Origin: an uncultured Christensenellaceae bacterium
Lineage (GTDB): Bacteria; Bacillota; Clostridia; Christensenellales; Pumilibacteraceae
Direction: 5' to 3'
Assembly: GCA_910587455.1 (NCBI GenBank)
Contig: CAJULK010000003.1
Location: 62,001 to 126,000, forward strand
Length of the DNA stretch: 64,000 bases
The notes under the pieces are model-generated. The model did not search any database. It was not told the origin of the DNA and worked only from the letters and a program-made list of their open reading frames with translations. Positions 19,050-28,015 of this stretch are shown piece after piece. Every line of letters starts with the position of its first letter. Within the stretch, counting starts at the first letter, position 1. The translations under genes were made by a program, and so were the position numbers.

Positions 19050-20371
19050 TGGATCTTACACCCAAGCAGATAGTTGCGGAACTGGACAGATACATCATAG
19101 GACAGACAAAGGCGAAGCGCGCCGTAGCTATAGCGCTCAGAAACCGTTACCGCAGGAGCAAACTGCCCGAAACGGTGCGCGACGAGATCACGCCCAAAAA
19201 CATTATCATGAAAGGTCCGACGGGCGTCGGTAAAACCGAGATCGCGCGCAGGCTCGCAAAAATAATGCGTGCGCCGTTTATTAAGGTGGAAGCGACCAAG
19301 TATACCGAGGTCGGCTATGTCGGGCGCGACGTAGAATCGATGATACGCGACCTTGCGGAAACGGCAGTTCACCTCGTAAAAGAGGAGCAAATGGCGGTCG
19401 TCGAAAGCAAGGCGCGGCAGTTCGCAGAAAACAAGATCGTTGATATCGTCGTGAAATCGCGTAAAAAGAATAACGCTGATGTCGCGGAATCGGTGCTCAA
19501 AGCGCAAGTCGCAGACGAACTTCGCGACGGCAAACTGAACAAGACTGTCGTGGAGATCGAATTGGCTGAGCGTGCGCCGCAGCTCGAGGCAATGCCCGGC
19601 ATGAGTATAGATCTCAATCTCGGCGATATGCTCGGCAGTCTCGGCGGGCTTATTCCGCAGCGCAAAAAGAAGCGCCGCGTCACGATAGAGGAAGCGCTCA
19701 CCCTGTTCATGGAAGAAGAAAGCGAGCGTCTTTTGGACATGGATGCGATCAAGGCGGAAGGTATTCGCCGCGCGCAAGAGGACGGCATAATCTTTATCGA
19801 CGAGATAGACAAGATCGCAAACAGGCAGAGCGCAGGCGGCGGAATGGACGTTTCACGCGAGGGTGTTCAGCGCGATATTCTGCCTATAGTGGAGGGGTGC
19901 ACCGTAATGACAAAGTACGGCGCGCTCAAAACCGACTATATACTGTTCATTGCCGCGGGCGCGTTCCAGATATCGAGCGTCACCGACCTTATTCCCGAGC
20001 TTCAGGGCAGGTTCCCGATTCGCGTCGATTTGGAATCGCTAACGTTCGACGATTTCGTCAAAATTTTTACAGAGCCCGAAAACGCGGTCACGCGCCAATA
20101 TGCGGCGATGCTGTCCGTCGAAAATATCAATCTTACGTTTACGCCAGATGCCATCGAGGAGATGAGCCGAATAGCGGTGCTCGAAAACGAAACCGGCGAG
20201 GATATAGGCGCACGCAGACTGCACACCGTAATGGAAAGTTTGCTCGAAGATATCAGCTTCAATGCCGACGGAAACAATCCGTTACTCGACGTAACAGTGG
20301 ACAGAGCGTACGTAACGGAACATCTCGCCAAGGAAATCTCGGCGCACGATCTCAAAAAGTATATTCTGTAA
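19049..20371 (+). CDS. hslU: ATP-dependent protease ATPase subunit HslU (ClpY)
   Basis: This 440-residue AAA+ unfoldase feeds HslV. Walker A GPTGVGKT is at residues 56-63. KYTEVGYVGRDVESMIRDL contains the pore loop GYVG, and Walker B is IIFIDEIDKI. The middle I-domain and the C-terminal sensor-2 part (ENETGEDIGARRLHTVME) are complete, and the chain ends HDLKKYIL, the tail that docks into HslV. GGAGG precedes the ATG. In many Firmicutes codY follows; here hisS does, 3 bases later. Confidence 0.96.
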   Translation: MDLTPKQIVAELDRYIIGQTKAKRAVAIALRNRYRRSKLPETVRDEITPKNIIMKGPTGVGKTEIARRLAKIMRAPFIKVEATKYTEVGYVGRDVESMIRDLAETAVHLVKEEQMAVVESKARQFAENKIVDIVVKSRKKNNADVAESVLKAQVADELRDGKLNKTVVEIELAERAPQLEAMPGMSIDLNLGDMLGSLGGLIPQRKKKRRVTIEEALTLFMEEESERLLDMDAIKAEGIRRAQEDGIIFIDEIDKIANRQSAGGGMDVSREGVQRDILPIVEGCTVMTKYGALKTDYILFIAAGAFQISSVTDLIPELQGRFPIRVDLESLTFDDFVKIFTEPENAVTRQYAAMLSVENINLTFTPDAIEEMSRIAVLENETGEDIGARRLHTVMESLLEDISFNADGNNPLLDVTVDRAYVTEHLAKEISAHDLKKYIL

Positions 20372-20374
20372 ATT

Positions 20375-21625
20375 ATGATAAACGTACCTAAGGGAACAAA
20401 AGACATGCTTCCGTCGCAGAGCCACAAATGGCATGCGATCGAATCGGCGGCAAAAAAGACGGCGGCGCTGTACAACGCCAAGCAGATACGAACGCCCGTT
20501 TTCGAGAGCGCCGATCTGTTTTTGCGTTCTATCGGCGACAGCACCGATATTGTCAACAAGGAAATGTATGTGTTCGAGGATAAAGGCGGACGGCGCATGG
20601 CGCTTCGCCCCGAGGGCACCGCGGGCGTTATGCGTTCGTTTATAGAAAACAACCTCGGCGAAAGTTTGCCGCTCAAAGTTTTTTATATCGAATCGCTGTA
20701 CCGTTACGAGCAACCGCAAGCAGGCAGATACCGTGAGCATCATCAGTTCGGCGCCGAATTTTTCGGCAGCGAGCTTGCTTGCTTCGATGTGGAAGTAATA
20801 AGCATGGCGCACGATTTTCTGCGTGAAGTAGGGTTTAACGACCTTGTGCTTCACTTGAATACCATAGGGTGCGGTAAATGTCGCGCCCGATACAATGCGG
20901 CTTTGCGCGAGTTTTTAAGCGGTGTGAGCGAAAAGGTTTGCGGCGATTGCAAGCGCCGCGCCGTAACAAATCCGCTTCGCGCACTCGATTGCAAAGTTCC
21001 GTCGTGCAGAGAACTGTACAAGGCCGCGCCCAAACTCGGCGACTATCTGTGCGACGATTGCCGCGCTCACCACAGTGCGGTAATGAACGGGCTCGACGCG
21101 TGCGCGATCAAATACACGGAAGACGACAATCTCGTGCGCGGACTCGATTATTATACGCGCACGGTGTTCGAGTTTTGCGACGGCGATCTTGCCGTGCTCG
21201 GCGGCGGACGCTATGACGGACTTTGCGAGCAGCTCGGCGGCAAACATATGCCGTGCGTGGGATTCGGAAGCGGTATAGAGCGGCTTATAGCCGCAGCGGA
21301 GACTCGCGGCGTCGGATTTTGCGAAAACAAACCGCAAGTGTTTATCGCGTCGCTCGGCTGCGAAGGCGCAAAGGACAAGGCGGCGGCTATCGTTCGCGAA
21401 CTTCGTGCCGACGGTATATCCGCGGAATATGATCTTATGGGCAAAAGCCTTAAAGCACAGTTCAAGTACGCCGACAGGCAGGGATATTTATACGTGCTCA
21501 CCATAGGCGACAGCGAGATGGAGAGCGGCGTTTATACGGCTAAGCGCATGGCGGACGGGCAGACGTTCGATGTGCGCGACGGCACGGTCGCAAAAGACGT
21601 TCGGAGGATATTATGTCAAAAGTGA
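20375..21625 (+). CDS. hisS: Histidyl-tRNA synthetase
   Basis: This 416-residue class II synthetase charges tRNA-His. Motif 2 is YRYEQPQAGRYREHHQFGAEFFG; the histidine-specific blocks are LVRGLDYYTRTVFEF and GGGRYDGLCEQLGG; motif 3 is VGFGSGIERL. A C-terminal anticodon-binding domain follows. An internal stretch (KCRARYNAALREFL...CGDCKRR) has extra cysteines, which may bind zinc. No Shine-Dalgarno site is visible before the ATG, which sits 3 bases after the hslU stop, so re-initiation is likely. The end overlaps aspS by 13 bases; the hisS-aspS pairing is typical of Firmicutes. Confidence 0.95.
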   Translation: MINVPKGTKDMLPSQSHKWHAIESAAKKTAALYNAKQIRTPVFESADLFLRSIGDSTDIVNKEMYVFEDKGGRRMALRPEGTAGVMRSFIENNLGESLPLKVFYIESLYRYEQPQAGRYREHHQFGAEFFGSELACFDVEVISMAHDFLREVGFNDLVLHLNTIGCGKCRARYNAALREFLSGVSEKVCGDCKRRAVTNPLRALDCKVPSCRELYKAAPKLGDYLCDDCRAHHSAVMNGLDACAIKYTEDDNLVRGLDYYTRTVFEFCDGDLAVLGGGRYDGLCEQLGGKHMPCVGFGSGIERLIAAAETRGVGFCENKPQVFIASLGCEGAKDKAAAIVRELRADGISAEYDLMGKSLKAQFKYADRQGYLYVLTIGDSEMESGVYTAKRMADGQTFDVRDGTVAKDVRRILCQK

Positions 21626-23409
21626 ACAGCGACAGAACTCATTATTGTACCGAGCTTACAAAAGCTGATGTAGGCGAAGTGGTTACCGTCAAGGGTTGGG
21701 CTTCGCGTTGCCGCAATCTCGGCAGTCTTATTTTTATAGATCTTCGAGACAGAACGGGCATATTGCAGATAGTTTTCGATCAATCCGAATCGCCCGATTT
21801 CGAGCTTGCGGAAAAAGTGCACAACGAGTACGTGCTCGCCGTAACAGGCAAGCTCAGACTTCGCGGCAAGGACGGTATAAACCCCAAAATGAAGACGGGC
21901 GAGATAGAAGTGTTCGCTCAAAAGCTGGAAATCCTTGCCGATGCGGATACTCCGCCGTTTATGATAGACGATCCGGACAACGTCAGCGAAACTACGCGGC
22001 TCAAATACAGATATCTCGATCTTCGCGGCGAGGGCATGACTGAACGCCTGCGGCTTCGCAGCGAGATCATGCATGTCACGCGCGATTACTTTCACAAGAA
22101 CGGGTTTTGGGAGATCGAAACGCCCTATCTCGGGAAATCTACGCCCGAGGGTGCGCGCGACTACCTTGTTCCGTCGCGCATAAAAAACGGCTCGTTCTAC
22201 GCGCTTCCGCAATCCCCGCAGCTTTATAAACAGCTTTTAATGATAGCGGGCACGGACAGATATTATCAAATAGCGCGTTGTTTCCGCGATGAGGATCTGC
22301 GCGCCAACCGTCAGCCCGAGTTTACGCAGATAGACATGGAAATGTCGTTCGTAACGCAACCGCAAGTCATGTCTACGGCTTACGGACTCGTGCGTGAAAT
22401 ATATTCGAAATGCGCCGGAATAAAACTTCCCGTACATATCCGCGAAATGCCGTACGACGAAGCTATGACTCGGTTCGGTTCGGACAAGCCCGACACGCGG
22501 TTCGGTTTGGAACTTACCGATATATCCGATCTGGTCGGCGACTGCGGATTTCAGGTATTCGAGCGCGCCGTTGCGACAAAGGGCAGCAGCGTGCGTATGA
22601 TAAACGCAAAAGGCTTTGTGCGCGAGGGCAACGCGATTCTTTCGCGGCGCGATATAGACGGGCTTGGCGAGTTCGTAAAGACGATAGGCGGCAAAGGTCT
22701 TGCATGGATATCGGTAAAAAGCGGCGGGGAACTTACGTCGTCGTTCGCGAAATTTATGAGCGAGCAGTCTGTAAAGAATATTCTCGCGCGTGCGGAAGCC
22801 GAAGCGGGCGATCTTCTGCTGTTTGCCGCGGATACCGACGCTAACGTGTTCAAAACGCTGGGCGCGCTGAGACTGCATCTTGCGGAGCGCGGCAAGCTGA
22901 TAGACAGATCCAAATACGATGTGCTGTGGATAGTCGATTTCCCGATGTTCGAATACAGCGAGGAAGAGGGGCGGTATGTCGCACAGCACCATCCTTTCAC
23001 CATGCCGCACGAAAACGATCTCGAGTTTTTGGAAAGCGATCCCGCGCGCGTCCGTGCCGCGGCATACGATCTCGTCATAAACGGCGAAGAAGCGGGCGGC
23101 GGAAGTTTGCGTATACACGATCGCAATCTTCAAAAGCGTATATTCAAGATACTCGGATTTTCCGAAGACCAGATCGAGGAGCGTTTCGGCTTTTTCGTAA
23201 ACGCATTCAAATACGGCGCTCCGCCGCACGGCGGACTTGCGTTCGGGCTTGACAGGCTTGTCATGACGCTCGCGCATACCGATAACATTAAAGACGTGAT
23301 AGCGTTTCCAAAAGTTCAGAACGCGTCCGATTTGATGACGCAGGCGCCCACGCCTGTCGATAAAAAACAAACCGACGAATTGGGGCTCGATCTTGTCGAT
23401 AAGGTTTGA
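21613..23409 (+). CDS. aspS: Aspartyl-tRNA synthetase, bacterial type
   Basis: This 598-residue class IIb synthetase has an N-terminal OB anticodon domain (GEVVTVKGWASRCRNLGSLIFIDLRD), the catalytic core, a GAD insertion domain of the bacterial type, and motif 3 PPHGGLAFGLDRLVM. RCFRDEDLRANRQPEFTQIDMEMSF is motif 2. GGAGG lies 6 bases before the ATG at 21613, within the end of hisS. Discriminating versus non-discriminating (Asp/Asn) activity cannot be settled without knowing whether gatCAB or asnS exists elsewhere. Confidence 0.96.
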   Translation: MSKVNSDRTHYCTELTKADVGEVVTVKGWASRCRNLGSLIFIDLRDRTGILQIVFDQSESPDFELAEKVHNEYVLAVTGKLRLRGKDGINPKMKTGEIEVFAQKLEILADADTPPFMIDDPDNVSETTRLKYRYLDLRGEGMTERLRLRSEIMHVTRDYFHKNGFWEIETPYLGKSTPEGARDYLVPSRIKNGSFYALPQSPQLYKQLLMIAGTDRYYQIARCFRDEDLRANRQPEFTQIDMEMSFVTQPQVMSTAYGLVREIYSKCAGIKLPVHIREMPYDEAMTRFGSDKPDTRFGLELTDISDLVGDCGFQVFERAVATKGSSVRMINAKGFVREGNAILSRRDIDGLGEFVKTIGGKGLAWISVKSGGELTSSFAKFMSEQSVKNILARAEAEAGDLLLFAADTDANVFKTLGALRLHLAERGKLIDRSKYDVLWIVDFPMFEYSEEEGRYVAQHHPFTMPHENDLEFLESDPARVRAAAYDLVINGEEAGGGSLRIHDRNLQKRIFKILGFSEDQIEERFGFFVNAFKYGAPPHGGLAFGLDRLVMTLAHTDNIKDVIAFPKVQNASDLMTQAPTPVDKKQTDELGLDLVDKV

Positions 23410-24070
23410 CAGAACCAAAGCGCTTATCGGCGCCGAAGCGTTCGGTAAGATAGAAAAGTCGCATGTGCTCGTCGTGGGGCTGGGCGGAGTCGGCGGGGCC
23501 GCGGTGGAAGTGCTCGCAAGAAGCGGCGTCGGCAAGCTGACGCTCGTGGACGGCGATTCGTTCGAGCCGACGAACCTCAACCGTCAGATACTCGCTACGG
23601 AAGCGGAACTCGGCATGAATAAAGCGGTTGCGGCAAAAAAGCGCGTTCTTGCCGTAAATTCCAAAGCCGACGTAACCGAAATAGGCGAGTTCGTCACGCC
23701 GTCGAATATCGAGAGTATTCTGTCCGCAGGTTGCGACTATGCGGTGGACGCGATAGACGACGTAAAGAACAAAGTCCTGCTTATTTCCGCTTGCAAGGCA
23801 AAGGGTATTCCCGTTGTTTCGGCGCTCGGCGCAGGCAACCGTATTGACTGCGACTTTGCGGTCACGGATGTTTTCAAAACATCGGGCGATCCTTTCGCAC
23901 GCGTTATGAGACGCGAACTGAAAAAAATCGGCGTTACCGAGCTTGACGCGGTATGTTCGAGTACGCCGCCGCTCGTAAGATCGGGCACGCCGTCGTCGAT
24001 AGCCGCGCCGCCGCTCGTAATGGGCGCAATGCTTGCCAACTTCGTAATAAAAGGGCTTATAGGCGTATGA
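23393..24070 (+). CDS. tcdA: tRNA threonylcarbamoyladenosine dehydratase (TcdA/CsdL, E1-like)
   Basis: This is a 225-residue member of the ThiF/MoeB/E1 family. VLVVGLGGVGGAAVEVLARSG is the nucleotide-binding glycine motif. VDGDSFEPTNLNRQ and DYAVDAIDDVKNK are the usual adenylation-site blocks, and VCSSTPPL carries the candidate catalytic Cys region. TcdA dehydrates t6A37 in tRNA to its cyclic form. The placement after aspS is common in Clostridia. The start is TTG at 23393, inside the aspS end; the stop overlaps the next ATG. A sulfur-carrier E1 role (ThiF/MoeB) is less likely because no carrier gene is nearby and the length fits TcdA. Confidence 0.88.
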   Translation: MSIRFDRTKALIGAEAFGKIEKSHVLVVGLGGVGGAAVEVLARSGVGKLTLVDGDSFEPTNLNRQILATEAELGMNKAVAAKKRVLAVNSKADVTEIGEFVTPSNIESILSAGCDYAVDAIDDVKNKVLLISACKAKGIPVVSALGAGNRIDCDFAVTDVFKTSGDPFARVMRRELKKIGVTELDAVCSSTPPLVRSGTPSSIAAPPLVMGAMLANFVIKGLIGV

Positions 24071-24537
24071 AAGAGCTTTGTACGGTCAAAAAAATTAAGC
24101 GCGGCACGATATTCGTGGAGATAGAACGTACCGACAAATGCGACGGTTGTAAAATGTGTTCTTTCAATAAAAGAAAATCCATAACTGTACCTGCAGTTTG
24201 CGATATTAAAGTCGATGTAGGGCAGAAGGTCGAAGTGGAGATGCCGACTGCGGCTGTGGGCGGCGCCGCGCTGCTTATATACGCCGTACCGCTCGTTCTC
24301 ATGCTTGCGGGAGTGCTTATAGGGCTTGTCGGCGAATGGTGGTTACAGCTTGTACTGTGTGCCGCGGGGCTTGCCGTAGGGCTTGTGTGCGCGCTGTTGA
24401 TAGATCGCGCGTACAGAAAAAAAGCGGGCGTGCTTCCGCGTGTGTCGGGAATAGCCGACGTTGACTGCGGATCCGCAGCCGACGCACAGCCGCCGGCAAA
24501 CGAACAATGTAAGAAAAACTCAAACGGAGATGAATGA
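24067..24537 (+). CDS. RseC/SoxR-reducing system family membrane protein
   Basis: This 156-residue protein has an N-terminal beta-rich domain with the cluster CDGCKMC (Cys 25, 28, 31), as in the RseC/MucC family, then two transmembrane spans (about residues 60-85 and 88-110) and a polar tail. In Proteobacteria RseC proteins act with Rnf/Rsx complexes in reducing SoxR or in sigma-E control; in Firmicutes the role is not established. It is sandwiched between tcdA and glyA with overlaps, so it is co-expressed with tRNA and one-carbon genes. No rnf genes are in the window. Confidence 0.75.
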   Translation: MKELCTVKKIKRGTIFVEIERTDKCDGCKMCSFNKRKSITVPAVCDIKVDVGQKVEVEMPTAAVGGAALLIYAVPLVLMLAGVLIGLVGEWWLQLVLCAAGLAVGLVCALLIDRAYRKKAGVLPRVSGIADVDCGSAADAQPPANEQCKKNSNGDE

Positions 24538-24538
24538 T

Positions 24539-25765
24539 ATGGAACTCGAACTTATAGAAAAAACCGACCCCGAAGTTGCGGCGAGTATGCGCCGAGAACT
24601 CAGCCGTCAGCGCGGCAAGATCGAACTCATAGCGAGCGAAAATTTCGTATCGCCTGCGGTGCTTGCCGCGGCAGGGTCGCATCTTACCAATAAGTATGCC
24701 GAGGGTTATCCGGGCAAGCGTTATTACGGCGGCTGCGAGTACGTAGATGAAGTGGAAGCGCTTGCGATAGAGCGCGCCGAAAAATTGTTCGGCGCGGAGC
24801 ATGCCAACGTTCAGCCGCACTGCGGCGCAAACGCAAACCATGCCGTGTTCTACGCGGTATTGCAACCGGGCGACACATATCTCGGCATGAATCTCGCGCA
24901 CGGCGGGCACTTGACGCACGGATCGAAAGTCAATTATTCGGGCAGATATTACAACGTAGTGCCGTACGGCGTGGACGAGAAAACGGAAACGATAAACTAC
25001 GACGAAGTTGCGCGGCTCGCAAAAGAGCACAAGCCCAAACTCATTCTCGCGGGCGCTTCGGCGTATCCGCGCGTAATAGACTTTAAGGCGTTTCGCAAAA
25101 TCGCCGATTCGGTCGGCGCGGTGTTTATGGTAGACATGGCGCATATAGCGGGGCTTGTAGCTGCGGGACTTCATCCCAATCCGGTCGAGTATGCCGATAT
25201 CGTTACCACTACCACGCACAAAACGCTTCGCGGTCCGCGCGGCGGTATGATCCTCTGCAAGGAAGAGTATGCAAAGGCGATAGACAAAGCGATATTCCCC
25301 GGAACGCAGGGCGGTCCGCTCGAACATATAATCGCGGCAAAAGCCGTTGCGCTCAAAGAAGCTGCCGGCGAATCGTTCAAATCGTATCAGGCGCAGGTCG
25401 TAAAGAACGCCGCGGCGCTCGCTTCGACGCTTAACTCGCGCGGGATCAATCTCGTTTCGGGCGGTACCGACAATCATCTAATGCTCGTAAAGCTCGACGG
25501 AATAACGGGCAAAGAACTCGAAACGCTTTTGGACGACTGCAACATAACGGTCAATAAGAATGCGATACCGTTCGATCCGCTTCCGCCCTCCAAAACGTCG
25601 GGAATACGCATAGGCACGCCTGCCGTTACGACGCGCGGAATGAAAGAAGCGCAGATGAAGATAATAGGCGACTGTATCGCAGACGCAATACAAAAGGGCG
25701 AGAGCGCCAAAAACGATATTCTTGCGCGCGTCGGCAAATTGACCGAAGAGTTTCCGCTCTATTGA
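24539..25765 (+). CDS. glyA: Serine hydroxymethyltransferase
   Basis: This is a 408-residue PLP enzyme that interconverts serine and glycine and loads one-carbon units onto THF. Hallmarks are [15 protein letters not shown], the [17 protein letters not shown] block, [13 protein letters not shown] and the PLP lysine in [14 protein letters not shown]. The C-terminus [14 protein letters not shown] is also intact. I chose the ATG at 24539 because GGAG (24526-24529) is 9 bases before it; the ATG at 24530 sits directly on that site. Confidence 0.96.
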   Translation: MELELIEKTDPEVAASMRRELSRQRGKIELIASENFVSPAVLAAAGSHLTNKYAEGYPGKRYYGGCEYVDEVEALAIERAEKLFGAEHANVQPHCGANANHAVFYAVLQPGDTYLGMNLAHGGHLTHGSKVNYSGRYYNVVPYGVDEKTETINYDEVARLAKEHKPKLILAGASAYPRVIDFKAFRKIADSVGAVFMVDMAHIAGLVAAGLHPNPVEYADIVTTTTHKTLRGPRGGMILCKEEYAKAIDKAIFPGTQGGPLEHIIAAKAVALKEAAGESFKSYQAQVVKNAAALASTLNSRGINLVSGGTDNHLMLVKLDGITGKELETLLDDCNITVNKNAIPFDPLPPSKTSGIRIGTPAVTTRGMKEAQMKIIGDCIADAIQKGESAKNDILARVGKLTEEFPLY

Positions 25766-25780
25766 CGCATAGATAAGTAA

Positions 25781-26641
25781 ATGCTGTATCTGTCGAGATT
25801 TCGATTCCCGAACGCCGAAACGGAACATTCGTTTCGCATGAGCGTCAAGCGCACGTGCTACAATACGATGTATCCGTTTTTCGTGCTGTCTAAGCGCGAG
25901 TTCGAAACAGTCGAGTTCGAGCCGATAACGATATTTTACGGCGGCAACGGAAGCGGAAAGTCTACCGCGCTCAATGTTATAGCCGAAAAGCTGCGGCTCG
26001 GTCGCGATTCGCTCTACAACAGGTCGGATTTTTTTCAGGACTACGTCGAGCTTTGCGATTGCGACGTAGACAGACCGTATTCGCCCGACAGCCGCATAAT
26101 TACGAGCGACGACGTTTTCGATTTTATGCTGAATATACGCAGCGTCAACGAGGGTATAGACGAAAAGCGCAGCGAGCTTTTCGACGAGTATCTCGACGCC
26201 AAGTATTCGCAGTTCCGCGTTCGGTCGCTCGACGATTACGAGCGTCTGAAAACGGTGACTTCGGCGCGCAGACTCACTCAATCTAAGTTCGTCAAGAAGA
26301 ATCTCGCCGAAAATATTCGCGAACAGTCAAACGGAGAAAGTGCGTTTATGTACTTTACAGACAAGATACGCGACGGCGGACTGTATCTCTTGGACGAGCC
26401 CGAAAACAGCCTTTCGCCCGATCGTCAGATAGAACTTCTTAAATACTTGGAAGATTCGGCGCGGTTCTTCGACTGTCAGTTCGTCATCGCCACACATTCG
26501 CCGTTTATTTTGTCGCTTAAGCACGCAAAGATATACGATCTGGACGGGGAGCTTGCGGCGGTAAAGCGCTGGACGGAACTCAAAAACGTGCGGCTGTATT
26601 ACGATTTTTTCAAAGAGCACGCCAAAGAGTTTGACGAATAA
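25781..26641 (+). CDS. Standalone AAA/ABC-type ATPase of unknown role
   Basis: This 286-residue soluble ATPase has Walker A FYGGNGSGKST (residues 53-62), an ABC-like signature region REQSNGESAF, Walker B GLYLLDEPENSL and the switch His in VIATHSPFIL. It belongs to the broad AAA_21/OLD-like group (single-domain SMC/Rad50 relatives). No transmembrane partner, nuclease (Toprim) domain or toxin-like partner is adjacent, so there is no sign that it is a transporter or a two-gene defence system. It sits 15 bases after glyA and ends the operon-like run. Function not recognised. Confidence 0.7.
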   Translation: MLYLSRFRFPNAETEHSFRMSVKRTCYNTMYPFFVLSKREFETVEFEPITIFYGGNGSGKSTALNVIAEKLRLGRDSLYNRSDFFQDYVELCDCDVDRPYSPDSRIITSDDVFDFMLNIRSVNEGIDEKRSELFDEYLDAKYSQFRVRSLDDYERLKTVTSARRLTQSKFVKKNLAENIREQSNGESAFMYFTDKIRDGGLYLLDEPENSLSPDRQIELLKYLEDSARFFDCQFVIATHSPFILSLKHAKIYDLDGELAAVKRWTELKNVRLYYDFFKEHAKEFDE

Positions 26642-26719
26642 TCACCCGTATGCGCGTTTTCCGTTTATAAATAGCTATTATATCGTACATCGTGACCGAT
26701 ATTGCTCAAATTTTGCTTA

Positions 26720-26733
26720 TTTACGCAAGTAAA
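26720..26733 (+). promoter_or_regulatory. Putative LacI operator upstream of its own gene
   Basis: TTTACGCAAGTAAA shares the TTTAC-N4-GTAAA half-sites with two sites after the regulator gene. It lies 42 bases before the -35, so autoregulation is plausible. The surrounding gap 26642-26853 is AT-rich and has another inverted repeat (26730-26737 with 26748-26755) but no gene. Confidence 0.5.
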
Positions 26734-26774
26734 TAATAATTTCAATGATTATTTATCAAAATATCGAACATATA

Positions 26775-26803
26775 TAGACATTTGAAAAGAACGGTGCTAT
26801 AAT
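26775..26803 (+). promoter_or_regulatory. Promoter of the LacI-family regulator gene
   Basis: TAGACA (26775-26780), 17 bases, TATAAT (26798-26803), preceded by TGC (extended -10). Confidence 0.8.
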
Positions 26804-26853
26804 GTTACTGTCTTGCGGGAGCGATCGCGCACGGCAATAAACAAGAGGGTAGT

Positions 26854-27891
26854 ATGGTAACAAGGACGGACGTTGCAAAGCGTGCGGGCGTATCGGTGGC
26901 AACCGTGTCGAACGTATTCAACAACAATGTTTTCGTTTTGCCCGAAACCGAGCGTAAAGTTCGTAAAGCGGCAAGCGAACTCGGATACACGCCCAATTTT
27001 ACGGCGCGCAGTCTGTCGCTCGGTCATTCCTATCAGATAGGTATCGCGATAAGCGAATGTACCAATCCTTACCATATGGAATTTTTTCAGGCTATAAGCG
27101 ATTACGCGGCGGAAAATGGATTTATGGCAGTGCTGTTTCCCATGTATCGGGGCGCGGAAAATTCGTTTGAAATGTTGCGTCAGCGGCAGTTCGACGCGCT
27201 TGTAAACTTATCGTCGCAGGTATATCCGTCCGAGCTTGTCGATATCCTTAAGAGAAAGGATACGATCATGGTAAACTGCTCAAACGACGGATTGTATTTT
27301 TCCGCAGACCTCGCGCCGTCCATGCTCGAAGCGATGGAGCTTTTGCGGACTAACGGGCATAGGAAAGTCGCGTACATATCTACGGTAGACAAGATCAGAT
27401 GGCAGAGCGATCAGCGCGGAAAGATATTTACAGAAAATAAATCGCGGTTCGGTTTCGATACGGACGAAAGACTTTGCGAGTTTAACGACAACTGTTTTGC
27501 GCCGTCCGAAAAAGCGGGTTACGACGTTACCAACAAACTGCTGATGAAGGGCGTTAAGTTTACGGCGCTGTTCGCCATGAACGATCTTGCGGCGCTCGGC
27601 GCCATACGTGCGCTCGGCGAGGCGGGGCTGTCCGTTCCCGATGACGTGTCGGTCATAGGTTGCGACGGTATAGACATCGCCGACTACACGACGCCGAGAC
27701 TTACGAGCATAGCTTTCGATAAAGCCGAAATGGGCAGGAAGATAGCCGAAAAGGTGATCGAGTACATAACCGACAACAAGAAGCCGCACGGCGAAACGTT
27801 TATCACAAAGACTTATCTCAAAACGGGAAACTCGGTAGCTCGCGTCAAGCAGGAAGCGGAAACGTCTCCGCTTATTGCCGAAGCCGGATGA
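26854..27891 (+). CDS. LacI-family transcriptional regulator
   Basis: This 345-residue regulator has an N-terminal helix-turn-helix TRTDVAKRAGVSVATVSNVFNNN, the hinge ARSLSLGHSYQIGIAISE, and a periplasmic-binding-protein-like sensor domain (NGHRKVAYIS, FAMNDLAALGAIRALGEAG, VIGCDGIDIADYTTPRLTSI). It opens the rhamnoside/sugar locus and is the obvious controller of the importer genes that start 124 bases downstream, where two identical operator-like palindromes lie. The inducer is unknown; a rhamnose-containing or beta-linked saccharide is an inference from the enzymes. Confidence 0.92.
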   Translation: MVTRTDVAKRAGVSVATVSNVFNNNVFVLPETERKVRKAASELGYTPNFTARSLSLGHSYQIGIAISECTNPYHMEFFQAISDYAAENGFMAVLFPMYRGAENSFEMLRQRQFDALVNLSSQVYPSELVDILKRKDTIMVNCSNDGLYFSADLAPSMLEAMELLRTNGHRKVAYISTVDKIRWQSDQRGKIFTENKSRFGFDTDERLCEFNDNCFAPSEKAGYDVTNKLLMKGVKFTALFAMNDLAALGAIRALGEAGLSVPDDVSVIGCDGIDIADYTTPRLTSIAFDKAEMGRKIAEKVIEYITDNKKPHGETFITKTYLKTGNSVARVKQEAETSPLIAEAG

Positions 27892-27932
27892 TCAAACCGA
27901 AACACATTATAGATTTTATTGTTCGCACATCG

Positions 27933-27946
27933 TTTACCCGAGTAAA
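27933..27946 (+). promoter_or_regulatory. LacI-type operator 1 before the importer genes
   Basis: TTTACCCGAGTAAA, a palindrome with one mismatch and a central CG as in LacI-family operators. A weak promoter (TTGTTC at 27919-27924, TAAAAG at 27943) would overlap it; I could not find a better one. Confidence 0.7.
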
Positions 27947-27968
27947 AGGCATTTGTTCGTCAACGCTG

Positions 27969-27982
27969 TTTACCCGAGTAAA
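27969..27982 (+). promoter_or_regulatory. LacI-type operator 2 before the importer genes
   Basis: An exact second copy of TTTACCCGAGTAAA, 36 bases centre to centre from operator 1, and 34 bases before the start codon of the binding-protein gene. Paired copies point to cooperative repression. Confidence 0.7.
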
Positions 27983-28015
27983 CGCAACACCGATCTAACC
28001 TTACAGGAGGACATA

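Noticed and set aside
25781..26641. Lone AAA ATPase as part of a defence system (Gabija, Septu or retron type)
   Set aside because: No nuclease, helicase, reverse transcriptase or toxin partner is adjacent, and it lies in a housekeeping run with normal composition.
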